Notes: generated by a model from the letters alone, not told the origin. Shown: positions 8,382 through 16,502, counted from the first letter of the stretch. The stretch is DNA of 64,000 nucleotides from an uncultured Oscillibacter sp. (GCA_910576865.1 CAJTKE010000008.1:1-64000), one strand, 5' to 3'. Translations and numbers: made by a program.

Positions 8382-8410
8382 TTGCGCCCGGGTTTGAAAG
8401 CTGGTATACT
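8382..8410 (+). promoter_or_regulatory. Sigma-A-like promoter of yqeG
   Basis: TTGCGC (8382-8387), 17-bp spacer, TATACT (8405-8410), about 42 bp before the yqeG start. Confidence 0.6.
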
Positions 8411-8452
8411 GGAAATGACTTCAGAAGACTCTATGCGAGGAGGCCGCCGCCT

Positions 8453-8953
8453 ATGCCCTTTTCCCTGATTCCCAGCCGCCTGTTCGGGAGCTACCGGGAG
8501 GTGACGCCGGAGCTTCTGCAAAAGGCGGGGGTGGCGCTGCTGCTCAGCGACCTGGACTTCACCCTGGCCCCCAAGTCCGTCCGGCGCCCGGACCCGGCCC
8601 TCCGGGCCTGGATTTCGGAGCTGAAGGCCGCCGGAATCCAGGTGATGATCGTCTCCAACAACCGTTCCGGGACCCGGGTGACGGAGTTCTGCGCGGACCT
8701 GGGCATCCCTTATCAGGGCCACGCCGGGAAGCCCTCCACCAAGGGCCTGCGGGCCGCCATGGCCCGGGCCGGGACGGACCGGACCCGCACCGCCATGCTG
8801 GGGGACAAGCTGCTGACGGACATGCTGGCGGCAAACCGGGCGGGGGTGCTGGCCTTGATGGTGGAGCCCCTGGGCGGGGCGGCGACGCCCTGGCAGAAGG
8901 TGCTCCATGCCCTCCAGGCGCCGTTCAAGGCGCTCTGCCGGCGGCGGGGCTGA
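8453..8953 (+). CDS. yqeG: YqeG-family HAD IIIA-type phosphatase
   Basis: Small HAD-superfamily phosphatase, 166 residues. Motif I is SDLDFTLAP (DxDxT), motif II Ser/Thr is in MIVSNN, and motif IV is GDKLLTDMLAA. It belongs to the YqeG subfamily, related to mitochondrial phosphatidylglycerophosphate phosphatase (Gep4/PTPMT1 group), so a lipid phosphatase role is possible but unproven. The ATG at 8453 has GAGGAGG 9 nt upstream. It is followed after 160 bp by efp. YqeG genes are common near efp and aroE/yqeH-type housekeeping loci in Firmicutes, which supports the identification. Confidence 0.9.
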   Translation: MPFSLIPSRLFGSYREVTPELLQKAGVALLLSDLDFTLAPKSVRRPDPALRAWISELKAAGIQVMIVSNNRSGTRVTEFCADLGIPYQGHAGKPSTKGLRAAMARAGTDRTRTAMLGDKLLTDMLAANRAGVLALMVEPLGGAATPWQKVLHALQAPFKALCRRRG

Positions 8954-8994
8954 AAATATTTTCCCCCGGTTCCGGACAATTGGCGGAAAAATAC

Positions 8995-9023
8995 TTGCAA
9001 TCGCCGCCGGGATGGGATAAAAT
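8995..9023 (+). promoter_or_regulatory. Sigma-A promoter of efp
   Basis: TTGCAA (8995-9000), 17-bp spacer, TAAAAT (9018-9023), leaving a leader of roughly 85 nt before the efp ATG. Confidence 0.75.
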
Positions 9024-9116
9024 AGCTACGGCTATAATGGAAGAACCATGGAAAGAGAGAAAATGTCCCCTCACGGGTCGTTTTCTCGGATAAAGATTTG
9101 TGAGGAGGATTTTATT

Positions 9117-9686
9117 ATGCCGACAATTTCCGCGGGCGAGTTTCGCAAGGGAATGATTTTTGAGATGGAAGGCAAACCCATGCTGGTGGTGGACTTCCAG
9201 CACGTGAAGCCCGGCAAGGGCGCGGCCTTTGTGCGCACCAAGTATAAAAACGTCATCACCGGGGCCATCCGGGAGGAGTCCTTCAACCCCACCGCCAAAT
9301 TCGAGCAGGCCAGCGTGGAGCGGAAGGACGCGGAGTACAGCTACAACGACGGGGACCTGTACTACTTCATGGACCCGGAGACCTATGACATGACGCCCCT
9401 GAACCGGGAGGTCCTGGGCGACGCCTTCAAGTTCATGAAGGAGAACACCGTCTGCAAGCTGGTGAGCTACAAGGGCAGCGTCTTCACCGTGGAGGTCCCC
9501 AACTTCATGGACCTGGAGGTCACCGAGACGGAGCCCGGCGTCAAGGGAGACACGGCCACCAACGTGACCAAAAAGGCCACCCTGGAGACCGGCGCCGTGA
9601 TCCAGGTGCCCCTGTTCATCAACGAGGGCGAGAAGATCCAGGTGGACACCCGCACCGGCGAATATTTAGGGCGCTGTAAAGAGTGA
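9117..9686 (+). CDS. efp: Elongation factor P
   Basis: Translation factor that helps ribosomes through polyproline stretches, 189 residues, close to the usual 185. The N-terminal KOW-like domain carries the conserved tip KPGKGAAFVRTKYKN, with the Lys that is post-translationally modified in many bacteria. The central OB domain and the C-terminal ending HTRTGEYLGR-like motif (DTRTGEYLGRCKE) are intact. The ATG at 9117 follows GAGGAGG. This genome encodes surface proteins with long proline-rich linkers in the same window, plausible EF-P clients. It is likely monocistronic, with its own promoter and a hairpin at 9694-9718. Confidence 0.98.
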   Translation: MPTISAGEFRKGMIFEMEGKPMLVVDFQHVKPGKGAAFVRTKYKNVITGAIREESFNPTAKFEQASVERKDAEYSYNDGDLYYFMDPETYDMTPLNREVLGDAFKFMKENTVCKLVSYKGSVFTVEVPNFMDLEVTETEPGVKGDTATNVTKKATLETGAVIQVPLFINEGEKIQVDTRTGEYLGRCKE

Positions 9687-9693
9687 TTGCGGC

Positions 9694-9718
9694 AAAGGGG
9701 GGATTTCATCCCCCCTTT
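9694..9718 (+). terminator. Hairpin after efp
   Basis: AAAGGGGGGAT-TTC-ATCCCCCCTTT, a perfect stem with a short T3 tail, 8 bp after the efp stop. Confidence 0.7.
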
Positions 9719-9764
9719 GGATTCCCTGTGAAACCGTATTTTTATGATAAGGAGGTCATTGACT

Positions 9765-10199
9765 ATGGAAATCACTGAGAAGGTCGCGTATCTGAAGGGC
9801 CTGGCGGAGGGCATGGAGCTGAACACCGACAAAAAGGAGGGGAAGCTCCTGGCCGCCATCATCGACGTGCTGGAGGACATCGCCCTGGAGCTCAGCGACA
9901 TTCAGGACGCCCAGGAGGAGCTGGGCGAGGGCCTGGACGCCGTCAGCGACGACCTGGAGGACGTGGAGGACCTGCTCTACGGCGAGGACGAAGAGGACGA
10001 GGACGAGCCGGAATACGAGCTGGACGACCTGGGGGAGGACGAGGACTGCTACGCCACCACCTGCCCCACCTGCGAGGAGACCATCTACTTCGACGAGTCC
10101 GTCCTGGAGGACGGAGAGGTTGTCTGCCCCAACTGCGGCGAGAAGCTGGAGTTCGATCTGGACAGCCTGGACGAGGACGAGGCGGAGGACGAGGAATAA
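9765..10199 (+). CDS. CD1247-domain acidic protein with C-terminal zinc ribbon
   Basis: 144 residues, very acidic. The N-terminal helical part (about 1-60, EKVAYLKGLAEGMEL) matches the CD1247 N-terminal domain known from Clostridia. A run of Asp/Glu follows, then a zinc ribbon with two CPxC pairs (CPTC and CPNC, about residues 100-128). The family has no established function; a regulatory or RNA/protein-binding adaptor role is possible. The ATG at 9765 has AAGGAGGT, a near-perfect Shine-Dalgarno, suggesting high expression. It lies between efp and a MATE gene, each separated from it by a hairpin, and is probably transcribed alone or by read-through from efp. Confidence 0.85.
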   Translation: MEITEKVAYLKGLAEGMELNTDKKEGKLLAAIIDVLEDIALELSDIQDAQEELGEGLDAVSDDLEDVEDLLYGEDEEDEDEPEYELDDLGEDEDCYATTCPTCEETIYFDESVLEDGEVVCPNCGEKLEFDLDSLDEDEAEDEE

Positions 10200-10213
10200 A
10201 ACGGAAGCATGTC

Positions 10214-10245
10214 AGGGCCGGGTACCGGTAAGGTGCCCGGCCCTT
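10214..10245 (+). terminator. Terminator after the CD1247-domain gene
   Basis: AGGGCCGGG / CCCGGCCCTT stem with an inner ACC/GGT pairing, 14 bp after the stop; short T-run. Confidence 0.75.
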
Positions 10246-10262
10246 TCAAAGGAGCGAGGCCC

Positions 10263-11645
10263 ATGATTCGAGAAAAGAGCTTCTACCGCGCCTTTTTCGC
10301 CCTGACGCTGTCCCTGGCTCTGCAGAACCTGCTGACCTTCGGCGTGAATCTGATGGACACCGTCATGCTGGGCCGCTACAGCCAGGAGGCCATGAGCGGC
10401 GTCAGCCTGTGCAACCAGATCCAGTTTCTGCTCCAGATGCTGGCGGCGGGCGCGGGAGAGGGGGCCGTGGTGCTGGGGTCCCAGTACTGGGGGAAGAACC
10501 GCCTGGAGCCCATCCCCCACATCATCGGCGTGGCCCTGCGCCTTGGGGCGGCGCTTTCGGCGCTGTTGTTCGGGGCCGTGCTGCTGTTTCCCGCGGAGCT
10601 GCTGGGCCTGCTGAGCAACGACGCCGGAGTCATCGCCCAGGGGGAGGCCTATTTCCAGATCATCTGCTTTTCCTACGTGATCTTCACCGTCACCAGCATC
10701 CTGGTGTCCTCCCTCCGGTCCGTGGGGCTGGTGAAGATCGGCTATGTCATCTCCTTCTCCACCCTGTGCATCAACGTCAGCCTGAACTACCTGCTGATCT
10801 ACGGCAATTTCGGCTGCCCGGAGCTGGGGGTCCGGGGGGCGGCGGCGGCCACCCTGGTCTCCCGCTGCGTGGAGCTTCTGATTGTGGTCTGGTACCTGAA
10901 GCACCGGGAGAGGAAGCTGAACCTGACATGGAAAAAGCTGGTCTTCATCGACGGCAGCTATTGGAGGGACTATAACCGGGTCTCCGCCCCGGTGCTGGTG
11001 AATCAGGCCCTCTGGGGCGTGGCCCAGATGGTCCAGACCGGTATTCTGGGCCACCTGGGGGGCGACGTGACCGCCGCCAACGCCATCGCCGTCCAGGTCT
11101 ATCAGGTCCTCTCCGTGGTGGCCTACGGCGCGGCCTCCGCCTCCGGCATCGTGGTGGGGCGGAGCGTGGGCCAGGGGAAGCGGGACGCTCTGCGGCCCCT
11201 GGTGTCCACGCTGCAGGTCCTGTTCGTCGCCATCGGCCTTGCCTCCGGGGGATTGATCCTCCTGTCCCGGGGGCCCATCCTGGCCTTGTTCGGCGGCAAG
11301 CTGACGGAGCGGGCCCGGGGGCTGGCCCTCCGGTTCATGGCCATCATCGCCCTGACCACGGTGGGAACCGCCTATCAGATGGCCTGTGACAACGGCATCA
11401 TCCGGGGCGGGGGAGACACGGCCTTCAGCGCCAGGATGAACCTCGTCAGCATGTGGGGGATCATCGTGCCCCTCTCCGCCATGGCGGCGTTCTGGTGGGA
11501 GGCACCGCCGGCGGCGGTGTTCTTCCTGCTGAAGTGGGACCAGCTCTACAAAATCATCCCCGTGGCCCTCCGGCTTCACAGCTGGAAGTGGGTGCGGAGC
11601 GTCACCCGGCCCGACGGGCCGGAGGAGGAGGAAGCCCATGTTTAG
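10263..11645 (+). CDS. MATE-family efflux transporter
   Basis: Multidrug/toxin extrusion permease, 460 residues with about 12 hydrophobic helices in two homologous halves, each starting with a helix bearing a GNxxD-like motif (N-terminal half NLLTFGVNLMDTVMLGRY). Such proteins export cationic compounds or metabolites using Na+ or H+ gradients. The start at 10263 is supported by AAAGGAG 8 nt upstream; an earlier in-frame ATG at 10209 lies inside the terminator hairpin. Its stop overlaps the next small membrane gene by 8 bp. Substrate unknown. A second MATE gene of the same length is at 41663-43045 but the two are clearly divergent in sequence. Confidence 0.95.
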   Translation: MIREKSFYRAFFALTLSLALQNLLTFGVNLMDTVMLGRYSQEAMSGVSLCNQIQFLLQMLAAGAGEGAVVLGSQYWGKNRLEPIPHIIGVALRLGAALSALLFGAVLLFPAELLGLLSNDAGVIAQGEAYFQIICFSYVIFTVTSILVSSLRSVGLVKIGYVISFSTLCINVSLNYLLIYGNFGCPELGVRGAAAATLVSRCVELLIVVWYLKHRERKLNLTWKKLVFIDGSYWRDYNRVSAPVLVNQALWGVAQMVQTGILGHLGGDVTAANAIAVQVYQVLSVVAYGAASASGIVVGRSVGQGKRDALRPLVSTLQVLFVAIGLASGGLILLSRGPILALFGGKLTERARGLALRFMAIIALTTVGTAYQMACDNGIIRGGGDTAFSARMNLVSMWGIIVPLSAMAAFWWEAPPAAVFFLLKWDQLYKIIPVALRLHSWKWVRSVTRPDGPEEEEAHV

Positions 11646-11955
11646 AAAAAAAGAGCCCCAGGAATCCAGACCGCCGGTGAGCCCCCGGACCCGGGGCAAT
11701 CTCTACGGCCTGGGGGCGCTGTATCTGGCGTACCTGTTCTATCAGATCGCCAGGCCCTACCTGACCCGGGACCCTTACGGCCCCACCGCGTTCCAGTTCG
11801 CCCTGGGAGCGGTGATCCTGGGGGGCGGCGCGGCGGCTCTGGCCTTTCTGGCCTGGAGGATGTACAAGGCCCCCCTGCCGGAGGAGGAGCCGCCGGAGGA
11901 GCCCTCCCTTCCTGAGGAAGCCGCAGAGGACGGGGAGGACCCGGAGGACGATTGA
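11638..11955 (+). CDS. Small membrane protein, function unknown
   Basis: 105 residues with two hydrophobic segments (about 22-40 and 54-72), a basic N-terminus and a highly acidic Pro/Glu-rich tail. It overlaps the MATE gene by 8 bp and is followed at once by a strong terminator, so it is co-expressed with the pump. I do not recognise a family. An accessory or regulatory subunit for the MATE transporter is possible but rests only on the overlap. Confidence 0.75.
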   Translation: MFRKKEPQESRPPVSPRTRGNLYGLGALYLAYLFYQIARPYLTRDPYGPTAFQFALGAVILGGGAAALAFLAWRMYKAPLPEEEPPEEPSLPEEAAEDGEDPEDD

Positions 11956-11956
11956 A

Positions 11957-11992
11957 AAGCGGGACCCGTGGAAAACGGGTCCCGCTTTTTTC
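11957..11992. terminator. Bidirectional terminator
   Basis: AAGCGGGACCCGT-GGAA-ACGGGTCCCGCTTTTTT; long perfect stem between convergent genes ending at 11955 and 11997. Confidence 0.95.
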
Positions 11993-11996
11993 GTTA

Positions 11997-12908
11997 TCAG
12001 GCTTCCGTCCCCTCCGGGAAGCGTTCCCGGAGCAGCCTCTGCATGTCCTCCGGCAGGGGGGCGGAGGCCTCCACCCGCTCCCCGGTGACGGGATGCTCCA
12101 GCGCCAGCGCGCAAGCGTGGAGGGCGGGCCGGGGGATAAGGGCCGGGTCCTCCGTGCCGTAGAGCCAGTCCCCCGCCAGGGGACAGCCGAGATAGGCCAT
12201 GTGGACCCGGAGCTGGTGGGTCCGCCCGGTCTCGGGCCGGAGGGCCAGGAGGCTGAGGCCGTCTCCCCTGGCCAGGATCTCGTAATGGGACACGGCGGGA
12301 GACCCGTCGGGCCGGACACGCCTGGCCACCACGGAGGACTCGTCCCGCCCGATGGGGGCGTCCACCGTTCCCCGCTCCGGCTGGGGACAGCCCAGGCAGA
12401 CGGCCCGGTACTCCCGGCGGAAGGCCTCCGTGTGCAGCTTCCGCCGGAGCAGGTCGTGGACGTAGCCGCTTTTGGCGATGACCATCAGGCCGGTGGTGCC
12501 CTTGTCCAGGCGGTTCACGGGATGAAAGAGGAAATCCGCCCCCCGCTCCCAGGCCAGAGCCCCCGCCACCGTGGGGGTGCCGGGGAGGAAGTTGGAGGCG
12601 TGGGCCGTCATGCCGGCGGGCTTGTTGACAATCAGCAGGTGCTCGTCCTCCCGGACCACCGGCAGGGGCCAGGGCCCCGGCGTGACGGGGGCCTTGGGGG
12701 GACGGCGGTCCTCCGTCTCCACCTCCAGCACGTCCCCGGCCCGGAGGATATGGGGCGTGTGGACGCACAGGCCGTTGACCCGGATGAGGTCGCCTCCGTG
12801 GGCCAGCCGGGAGACGGCGTGGGAGGAGAAGTGGAGTCCCGCCCGGAGGATGTGCCGCACCGTGGCCCCGTCCTCCTCCGGCGAAATGACTCTGGTGATG
12901 ACCGCCAT
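11997..12908 (-). CDS. RluA-family RNA pseudouridine synthase
   Basis: 303 residues. Converts specific uridines in rRNA or tRNA to pseudouridine. An N-terminal S4-like RNA-binding region (about 10-60) precedes the catalytic domain, whose motif NRLDKGTTGLMVIAKSG holds the catalytic Asp; GRTHQLRVH is also present. It overlaps the histidine kinase by one base (ATG at 12906-12908 over its TGA), so it is the third gene of a response regulator-kinase-synthase operon. The grouping with a two-component system is probably incidental. Exact target (RluC, RluD or RluB type) cannot be told. Confidence 0.93.
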   Translation of the reverse strand: MAVITRVISPEEDGATVRHILRAGLHFSSHAVSRLAHGGDLIRVNGLCVHTPHILRAGDVLEVETEDRRPPKAPVTPGPWPLPVVREDEHLLIVNKPAGMTAHASNFLPGTPTVAGALAWERGADFLFHPVNRLDKGTTGLMVIAKSGYVHDLLRRKLHTEAFRREYRAVCLGCPQPERGTVDAPIGRDESSVVARRVRPDGSPAVSHYEILARGDGLSLLALRPETGRTHQLRVHMAYLGCPLAGDWLYGTEDPALIPRPALHACALALEHPVTGERVEASAPLPEDMQRLLRERFPEGTEA

Positions 12909-13888
12909 CACTCCACCTTCTTCCGGGCTCTGGAGAGGTCCAGGCGCACCAGGGTCCCCTGGCCGGGGCGGGAGGCGATGGAAATGCCGTGGTTCAGCCG
13001 GTCCAGCACCTGACGGCAGAGGTAGAGGCCGATGCCGGTGGACTTCTTGTCCTCCCGGCCGTTGAAGCCGGTGAAGCCCTTCTCGAAGACCCGGGGCAGG
13101 TCCTCGGGCCGGATGCCGATGCCGCTGTCGGCGATGACCAGGGTCTCCCCGTCGCCGTAGATCCGGACCCGGCCTCCCTGGGGGGTGTACTTCACGGCGT
13201 TGGACAGCAGCTGCTCGATGACGAAGGCCAGCCACTTCTCGTCCGTCAGCACCGTCTTCCCCGTCTCCTGGAAGTCCAGGGAGATTTTTTTCAGGATGAA
13301 CAGCCGGGCGTACTTCCGCAGGGACTGGCGGAGCAGGGCGTCCAGCTCGCAGTCCCGGAAGACGTAGTCCGTGGAGTCGCCGCCCAGGCGGAGATAGCCC
13401 AGGACCATCTCCACGTACTGCTCGATTTTCAGAAGCTCCCCCTCCAGCTCCGGCCGGGGCTCCTCCTGGAGCAGCAGGTGCATGGCGGCGATGGGGGTTT
13501 TGATCTGGTGAGCCCAGAGGGTGTAGTAGTCCGTCATGTCCTGGATGCGGTTCCGGTCCTCCAGGGCCAGGGCGGCCCGCTCCGAGGCCAGGGCCTGACA
13601 CAGGGCCTGATAGTCCGCCTCCAGCAATCCCCCGGGGGGCGGCAGGGGGAGGACCTTCTCCCGGACCTGGGCCAGCAGGCCCTCCAGCTCCCGGTGCCGC
13701 CGGAGAAACCGGACGTAGCCCACGGCGAACAGCGCCAGCCCCAGGGCGAAGCACAGGGCGAAGGCGTAGCCCACGGACTCCAGGGGCAGGTCGTAGAGAT
13801 AAAAGACGGCGGAGCAGATGCCCAGGCACCCCGCCAGAAGAAAGAGCAGCTTCCAGTGCCGCCTGAAATACGCGCCCGGCAGCTTCAT
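12908..13888 (-). CDS. Sensor histidine kinase, small intramembrane-sensing (BceS-like) type
   Basis: 326 residues. Two N-terminal membrane helices (about 13-30 and 40-60) with almost no extracellular loop, as in intramembrane-sensing kinases. The phosphoacceptor His is in LWAHQIKTPIAAM; N-box LLSNAVKYTPQGG, G1 DSGIGI and G2 GIGLYL are intact. The start at 13888 overlaps the response-regulator stop (ATGA). BceS-like kinases normally work with a BceAB-type ABC transporter that senses cell-wall antibiotics; none is adjacent here, so the signal is unknown. Confidence 0.93.
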   Translation of the reverse strand: MKLPGAYFRRHWKLLFLLAGCLGICSAVFYLYDLPLESVGYAFALCFALGLALFAVGYVRFLRRHRELEGLLAQVREKVLPLPPPGGLLEADYQALCQALASERAALALEDRNRIQDMTDYYTLWAHQIKTPIAAMHLLLQEEPRPELEGELLKIEQYVEMVLGYLRLGGDSTDYVFRDCELDALLRQSLRKYARLFILKKISLDFQETGKTVLTDEKWLAFVIEQLLSNAVKYTPQGGRVRIYGDGETLVIADSGIGIRPEDLPRVFEKGFTGFNGREDKKSTGIGLYLCRQVLDRLNHGISIASRPGQGTLVRLDLSRARKKVE

Positions 13889-14568
13889 ACCATCCCGTCC
13901 TCCACCAGATAGCCCGCGCCCTTCTTCGTGCGGATGAAGTCCGGCAGGCCCGCCGCCTCCAGCTTCCGCCGGAGGCGGTTCACGTTGACGGAGAGGGTGT
14001 TCTCGTCCACGAAGCTGTCCGACTCCCACAGGGCGGTCATCATGGCGTCCCGGCTGACGATCCGGCCCTTTTTCTCCAGCAGGAGCTGAAGGAGCCGGCT
14101 CTCGTTCCTCGTCAGCTCCACCCGCTGGCCGTTTATGGCGACGGTCCCGTTGGCGGGGTTCATCACCGCCCCGCCGCAGGTCAGCAGGGCCGGGGCGGCG
14201 GCGAAGTCATAGGCCCGGCGGAGCATGGCCTGGACCTTGGCGGAGAGGACCTGGAGGTCGAAGGGCTTGGCCAGGAGGTCGTCCCCGCCCATCTGCATGG
14301 CCATGACCATGTTCACGTTGTCCGAGGCGGAGGTCAGGAAGAGAATGGGAACCTTGGAAATCTTCCGGATCTCCTGGCACCAGTGGTAGCCGTTGAAGAA
14401 GGGGAGGGAGATGTCCAGCAGCACCAGCTGGGGGTCGAACCGGGCGAACTCCTCCAGCACAGCGTCAAATTTCCGGGCCCGGGCCACCTGATAGCCCCAG
14501 CTCTCCAGATGCCGCTCCACGGCCCCGGCGATGACGCCGTCGTCCTCCACGATGAATATCCTGTACAT
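13885..14568 (-). CDS. OmpR-family response regulator
   Basis: 227 residues: receiver domain (acidic pair in IVEDDG, phosphoacceptor Asp in LLDISLPFFNG, Lys in LAKPFD) plus a C-terminal winged helix (ELTRNESRLLQLLL to FIRTKKGAGYLVEDG). Partner of the overlapping kinase. AAAGGGGGG precedes the ATG at 14568, and a consensus-like promoter lies 25 bp further upstream. Target genes cannot be identified from the window. Confidence 0.95.
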   Translation of the reverse strand: MYRIFIVEDDGVIAGAVERHLESWGYQVARARKFDAVLEEFARFDPQLVLLDISLPFFNGYHWCQEIRKISKVPILFLTSASDNVNMVMAMQMGGDDLLAKPFDLQVLSAKVQAMLRRAYDFAAAPALLTCGGAVMNPANGTVAINGQRVELTRNESRLLQLLLEKKGRIVSRDAMMTALWESDSFVDENTLSVNVNRLRRKLEAAGLPDFIRTKKGAGYLVEDGMV

Positions 14569-14592
14569 GGCGGAATCCCCCCTTTGAAGGCC

Positions 14593-14621
14593 ATCATAGC
14601 ACAACGGAGGGGGAAAATCAA
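14593..14621 (-). promoter_or_regulatory. Sigma-A promoter of the response regulator operon
   Basis: Minus strand TTGATT (14616-14621), 17-bp spacer, TATGAT (14593-14598). Confidence 0.7.
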
Positions 14622-14640
14622 CGCGCCGTTTCCGGGCGGA

Positions 14641-14666
14641 GAAAAGACCCGCCGGAGACGGCGGGC
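14641..14666 (-). terminator. Terminator after ribU
   Basis: CCCGCCG-TCT-CGGCGGG stem with TCTTTTC on the minus strand, 30 bp after the ribU stop. Confidence 0.8.
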
Positions 14667-14697
14667 CTTTTGGAAGGCTTTGAATTTGTGAGACGCC

Positions 14698-15399
14698 TCA
14701 GATTTTCCCGGCCAGGACCAGGACCAGCAGGACGAAGGTGGCAAGCAAAGCGAAGGAGAACAGCAGGAAGCCGGCGTCGAAGCGGTCGCCGCTCTGGGCG
14801 TTTTCCCGCTCGGGGACCAGCCGGGCTTTCCGCAGGGCGGTGACCACGGGCTTGTAGAGGATCAGGGTCAGGGCCATGTTCAGCCCGCCCTTGGCCAGAT
14901 TGAAGGGAAGGAACACCGTGGGCAGCATGGCGGCGACGACGGAGCGGTCCATGTGCATGTAGATGGGGGTGATCAGGTAGTTCCAGAGGAGCATGGTCAC
15001 CGTCAGGGCGGCGATGCCCACGGTCAGGCCGATGACCGCGCCCTTCCGGGTGCGCATCTTCTGGTAAATGAAAGCGGCGGGGCAGGCGAAGGCACAGGCC
15101 GCCAGCAGGTTCATGACGCAGCCGATGATTCCCGTGTCGCTGACGGTGAACATCTCGATGAAAGCCACCACGATGGAGATGATGGCGGCGGACAACGGCC
15201 CGAAGAGGAAGCCGCCGATGGCGATGACCGTGCCCTTGATCTCGAACTGGAGGAAGCCCGCCACCTTGGGCAGCAGGTTGCTGATGAGCATGGCGAGGTA
15301 GGTCAGGGCCACCAGCATGGCCAGGGACGTGACGGTTTTGACGGTGACCCGGGGACGGGCGGCGGAGACGGCGGCGGTGTTGGGTTCGTAGTTGGACAT
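14698..15399 (-). CDS. ribU: Riboflavin ECF transporter S component RibU
   Basis: Substrate-binding membrane subunit of an energy-coupling-factor transporter, 233 residues with about six helices. It has the hallmark LQFEIKGTVIAIGGFLFGP segment and NLLAACAF. The FMN riboswitch in its leader makes riboflavin the substrate with high confidence. It is longer than typical RibU (about 190-200) because of a C-terminal extra hydrophobic helix after a charged loop (ERENAQSGDRF). The start at 15399 follows AAAGGAG. The shared EcfA/EcfT energising module is not in this window. Confidence 0.95.
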   Translation of the reverse strand: MSNYEPNTAAVSAARPRVTVKTVTSLAMLVALTYLAMLISNLLPKVAGFLQFEIKGTVIAIGGFLFGPLSAAIISIVVAFIEMFTVSDTGIIGCVMNLLAACAFACPAAFIYQKMRTRKGAVIGLTVGIAALTVTMLLWNYLITPIYMHMDRSVVAAMLPTVFLPFNLAKGGLNMALTLILYKPVVTALRKARLVPERENAQSGDRFDAGFLLFSFALLATFVLLVLVLAGKI

Positions 15400-15477
15400 G
15401 AAAAAACACTCCTTTACATACTTGAAAACACCCTGGATGCTTTGGCTTCTCCAAGGTGAACAAGCAGCAAAGAAGCG

Positions 15478-15502
15478 CGCCGAAAGGCGCGGCTCAAGCC
15501 GC
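15478..15502 (-). promoter_or_regulatory. Tandem hairpins downstream of the FMN aptamer (likely expression platform)
   Basis: On the minus strand GCGGCT-TG-AGCCGC is followed directly by GCGCC-TTT-CGGCGC and a T-rich stretch, between aptamer and ribU start; consistent with premature termination when FMN binds. Confidence 0.6.
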
Positions 15503-15505
15503 ACT

Positions 15506-15634
15506 CATCTTCTTCCATCCAGACTGTGACTGTTGGTCCCGGAGTTCCACCGGGTCAGCGGGGGCCGTGCTTTGGGAAACGGCCTCCGGTCGCGGACTGT
15601 ACCGCCAGTGGGGAATTTCACCCCGCCCTGAAGA
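15506..15634 (-). ncRNA. FMN riboswitch (RFN element)
   Basis: Minus strand shows the conserved core: AGGGCGGGGTGAAATTCCCC, CTGGCGGTA, AGTCCGCGAC, then CCGGTGGAACTCCGGGACC, CAACAGTCACAGTCTGGATG and GAAGA. This order and spacing is diagnostic for the FMN aptamer. It controls ribU. The 15400-15814 region otherwise holds the promoter, the tandem hairpins and the inverted repeat at 15722-15809. Confidence 0.97.
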
Positions 15635-15663
15635 CAAAGTATTCAGTTCTGTTTCCTGGGCCC

Positions 15664-15692
15664 AGTATACGACAGCCGGCGGGAAAATGCAA
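15664..15692 (-). promoter_or_regulatory. Sigma-A promoter of the riboswitch-ribU transcript
   Basis: Minus strand TTGCAT (15687-15692), 17-bp spacer, TATACT (15664-15669), about 30 bp upstream of the aptamer. Confidence 0.8.
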
Positions 15693-15721
15693 GCCCCAAT
15701 TTAAATTTTTTCCGGAGTTGT

Positions 15722-15809
15722 CTGTGGGGCCCGGTCTCCTGACCGGGCCATCTCCCGGGAGCATGGCGGTTTCCGGGGGAATGGCCCAACCAGGGGTCAG
15801 GCCCCACAG
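15722..15809. repeat. Large imperfect inverted repeat downstream of uridine kinase
   Basis: Arms 15722-15758 and 15773-15809 pair over about 37 bp with few mismatches. The left arm also folds on itself (GGCCCGGTC-TCCT-GACCGGGCC), so two exclusive structures are possible. It begins 5 bp after the uridine kinase stop, but no T-run follows, so it is an atypical terminator or a remnant repeat. Confidence 0.6.
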
Positions 15810-15814
15810 TCTGT

Positions 15815-16432
15815 TCAGTCCCGGTCGATGTGGTTCTGGATGCGCTGCATGATCATCTCCAGGGCCACCAGATTGTGGCCCCCCTCCAGGACGACGATGT
15901 CCGCGTACTTCCGGGAGGGCTCAACATACTGCTCGTGCATGGGCTTCACCGTGGTCAGGTACTGGGTCACCACGGACCGGAGGGTCCGGCCCCGCTCCTC
16001 CACGTCCCGGAGGCAGCGGCGGAGGATGCGCTCGTCGGCGTCGGTCTCCACGAAGATCTTGATGTCGAACATCTCCCGGAGCACCGGGTCCTGGAAGATC
16101 AGGATGCCCTCCACGATCAGAACCTTGGTGGGGAAGATCTCCACGGTCCGGTCCGTCCGGTTGTGGTCCACGTAGGAGTAGACGGGGCACTGGATGGACC
16201 GGCCCTCCTTCAGCTCCCGCAGATGCTGAATCAGCAGATCCGTGTCGAAGGCGTCGGGGTGGTCGTAGTTCTGGAGGGCCCGCTGCTCATAGGTTTTGCC
16301 CTCCTGCCGCTTGTAGTAGCTGTCGTGTCCGATGACGGTGACGTCGGGGCCGAAATGTTCCTTGAGATGCCGGGTCAGGGTGGTTTTGCCGGAGCCGGTG
16401 CCCCCGGCGATGCCGATGATGATGGCGCTCAT
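15815..16432 (-). CDS. udk: Uridine kinase
   Basis: Phosphorylates uridine/cytidine to UMP/CMP in pyrimidine salvage. 205 residues, typical length. P-loop GGTGSGKTTL at 9-18, HDSYYK, NYDHPDAFDTDLL and PVYSYVDHNR motifs, and lid region RCLRDVEERGR are all present. ATG at 16432 with GGGAGGA upstream and a promoter (16475-16502) of its own. Single-gene transcript ending in the inverted repeat at 15722-15809. Confidence 0.96.
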   Translation of the reverse strand: MSAIIIGIAGGTGSGKTTLTRHLKEHFGPDVTVIGHDSYYKRQEGKTYEQRALQNYDHPDAFDTDLLIQHLRELKEGRSIQCPVYSYVDHNRTDRTVEIFPTKVLIVEGILIFQDPVLREMFDIKIFVETDADERILRRCLRDVEERGRTLRSVVTQYLTTVKPMHEQYVEPSRKYADIVVLEGGHNLVALEMIMQRIQNHIDRD

Positions 16433-16474
16433 GCCGTGTTCCTCCCGTCGGTTCGATTCGATTCTCCAAGTTCC

Positions 16475-16502
16475 ATTATATGGTTCCCCGTCGAAAAAGC
16501 AA
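16475..16502 (-). promoter_or_regulatory. Putative promoter of udk
   Basis: Minus strand TTGCTT (16497-16502), 16-bp spacer, TATAAT (16475-16480). Confidence 0.6.
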
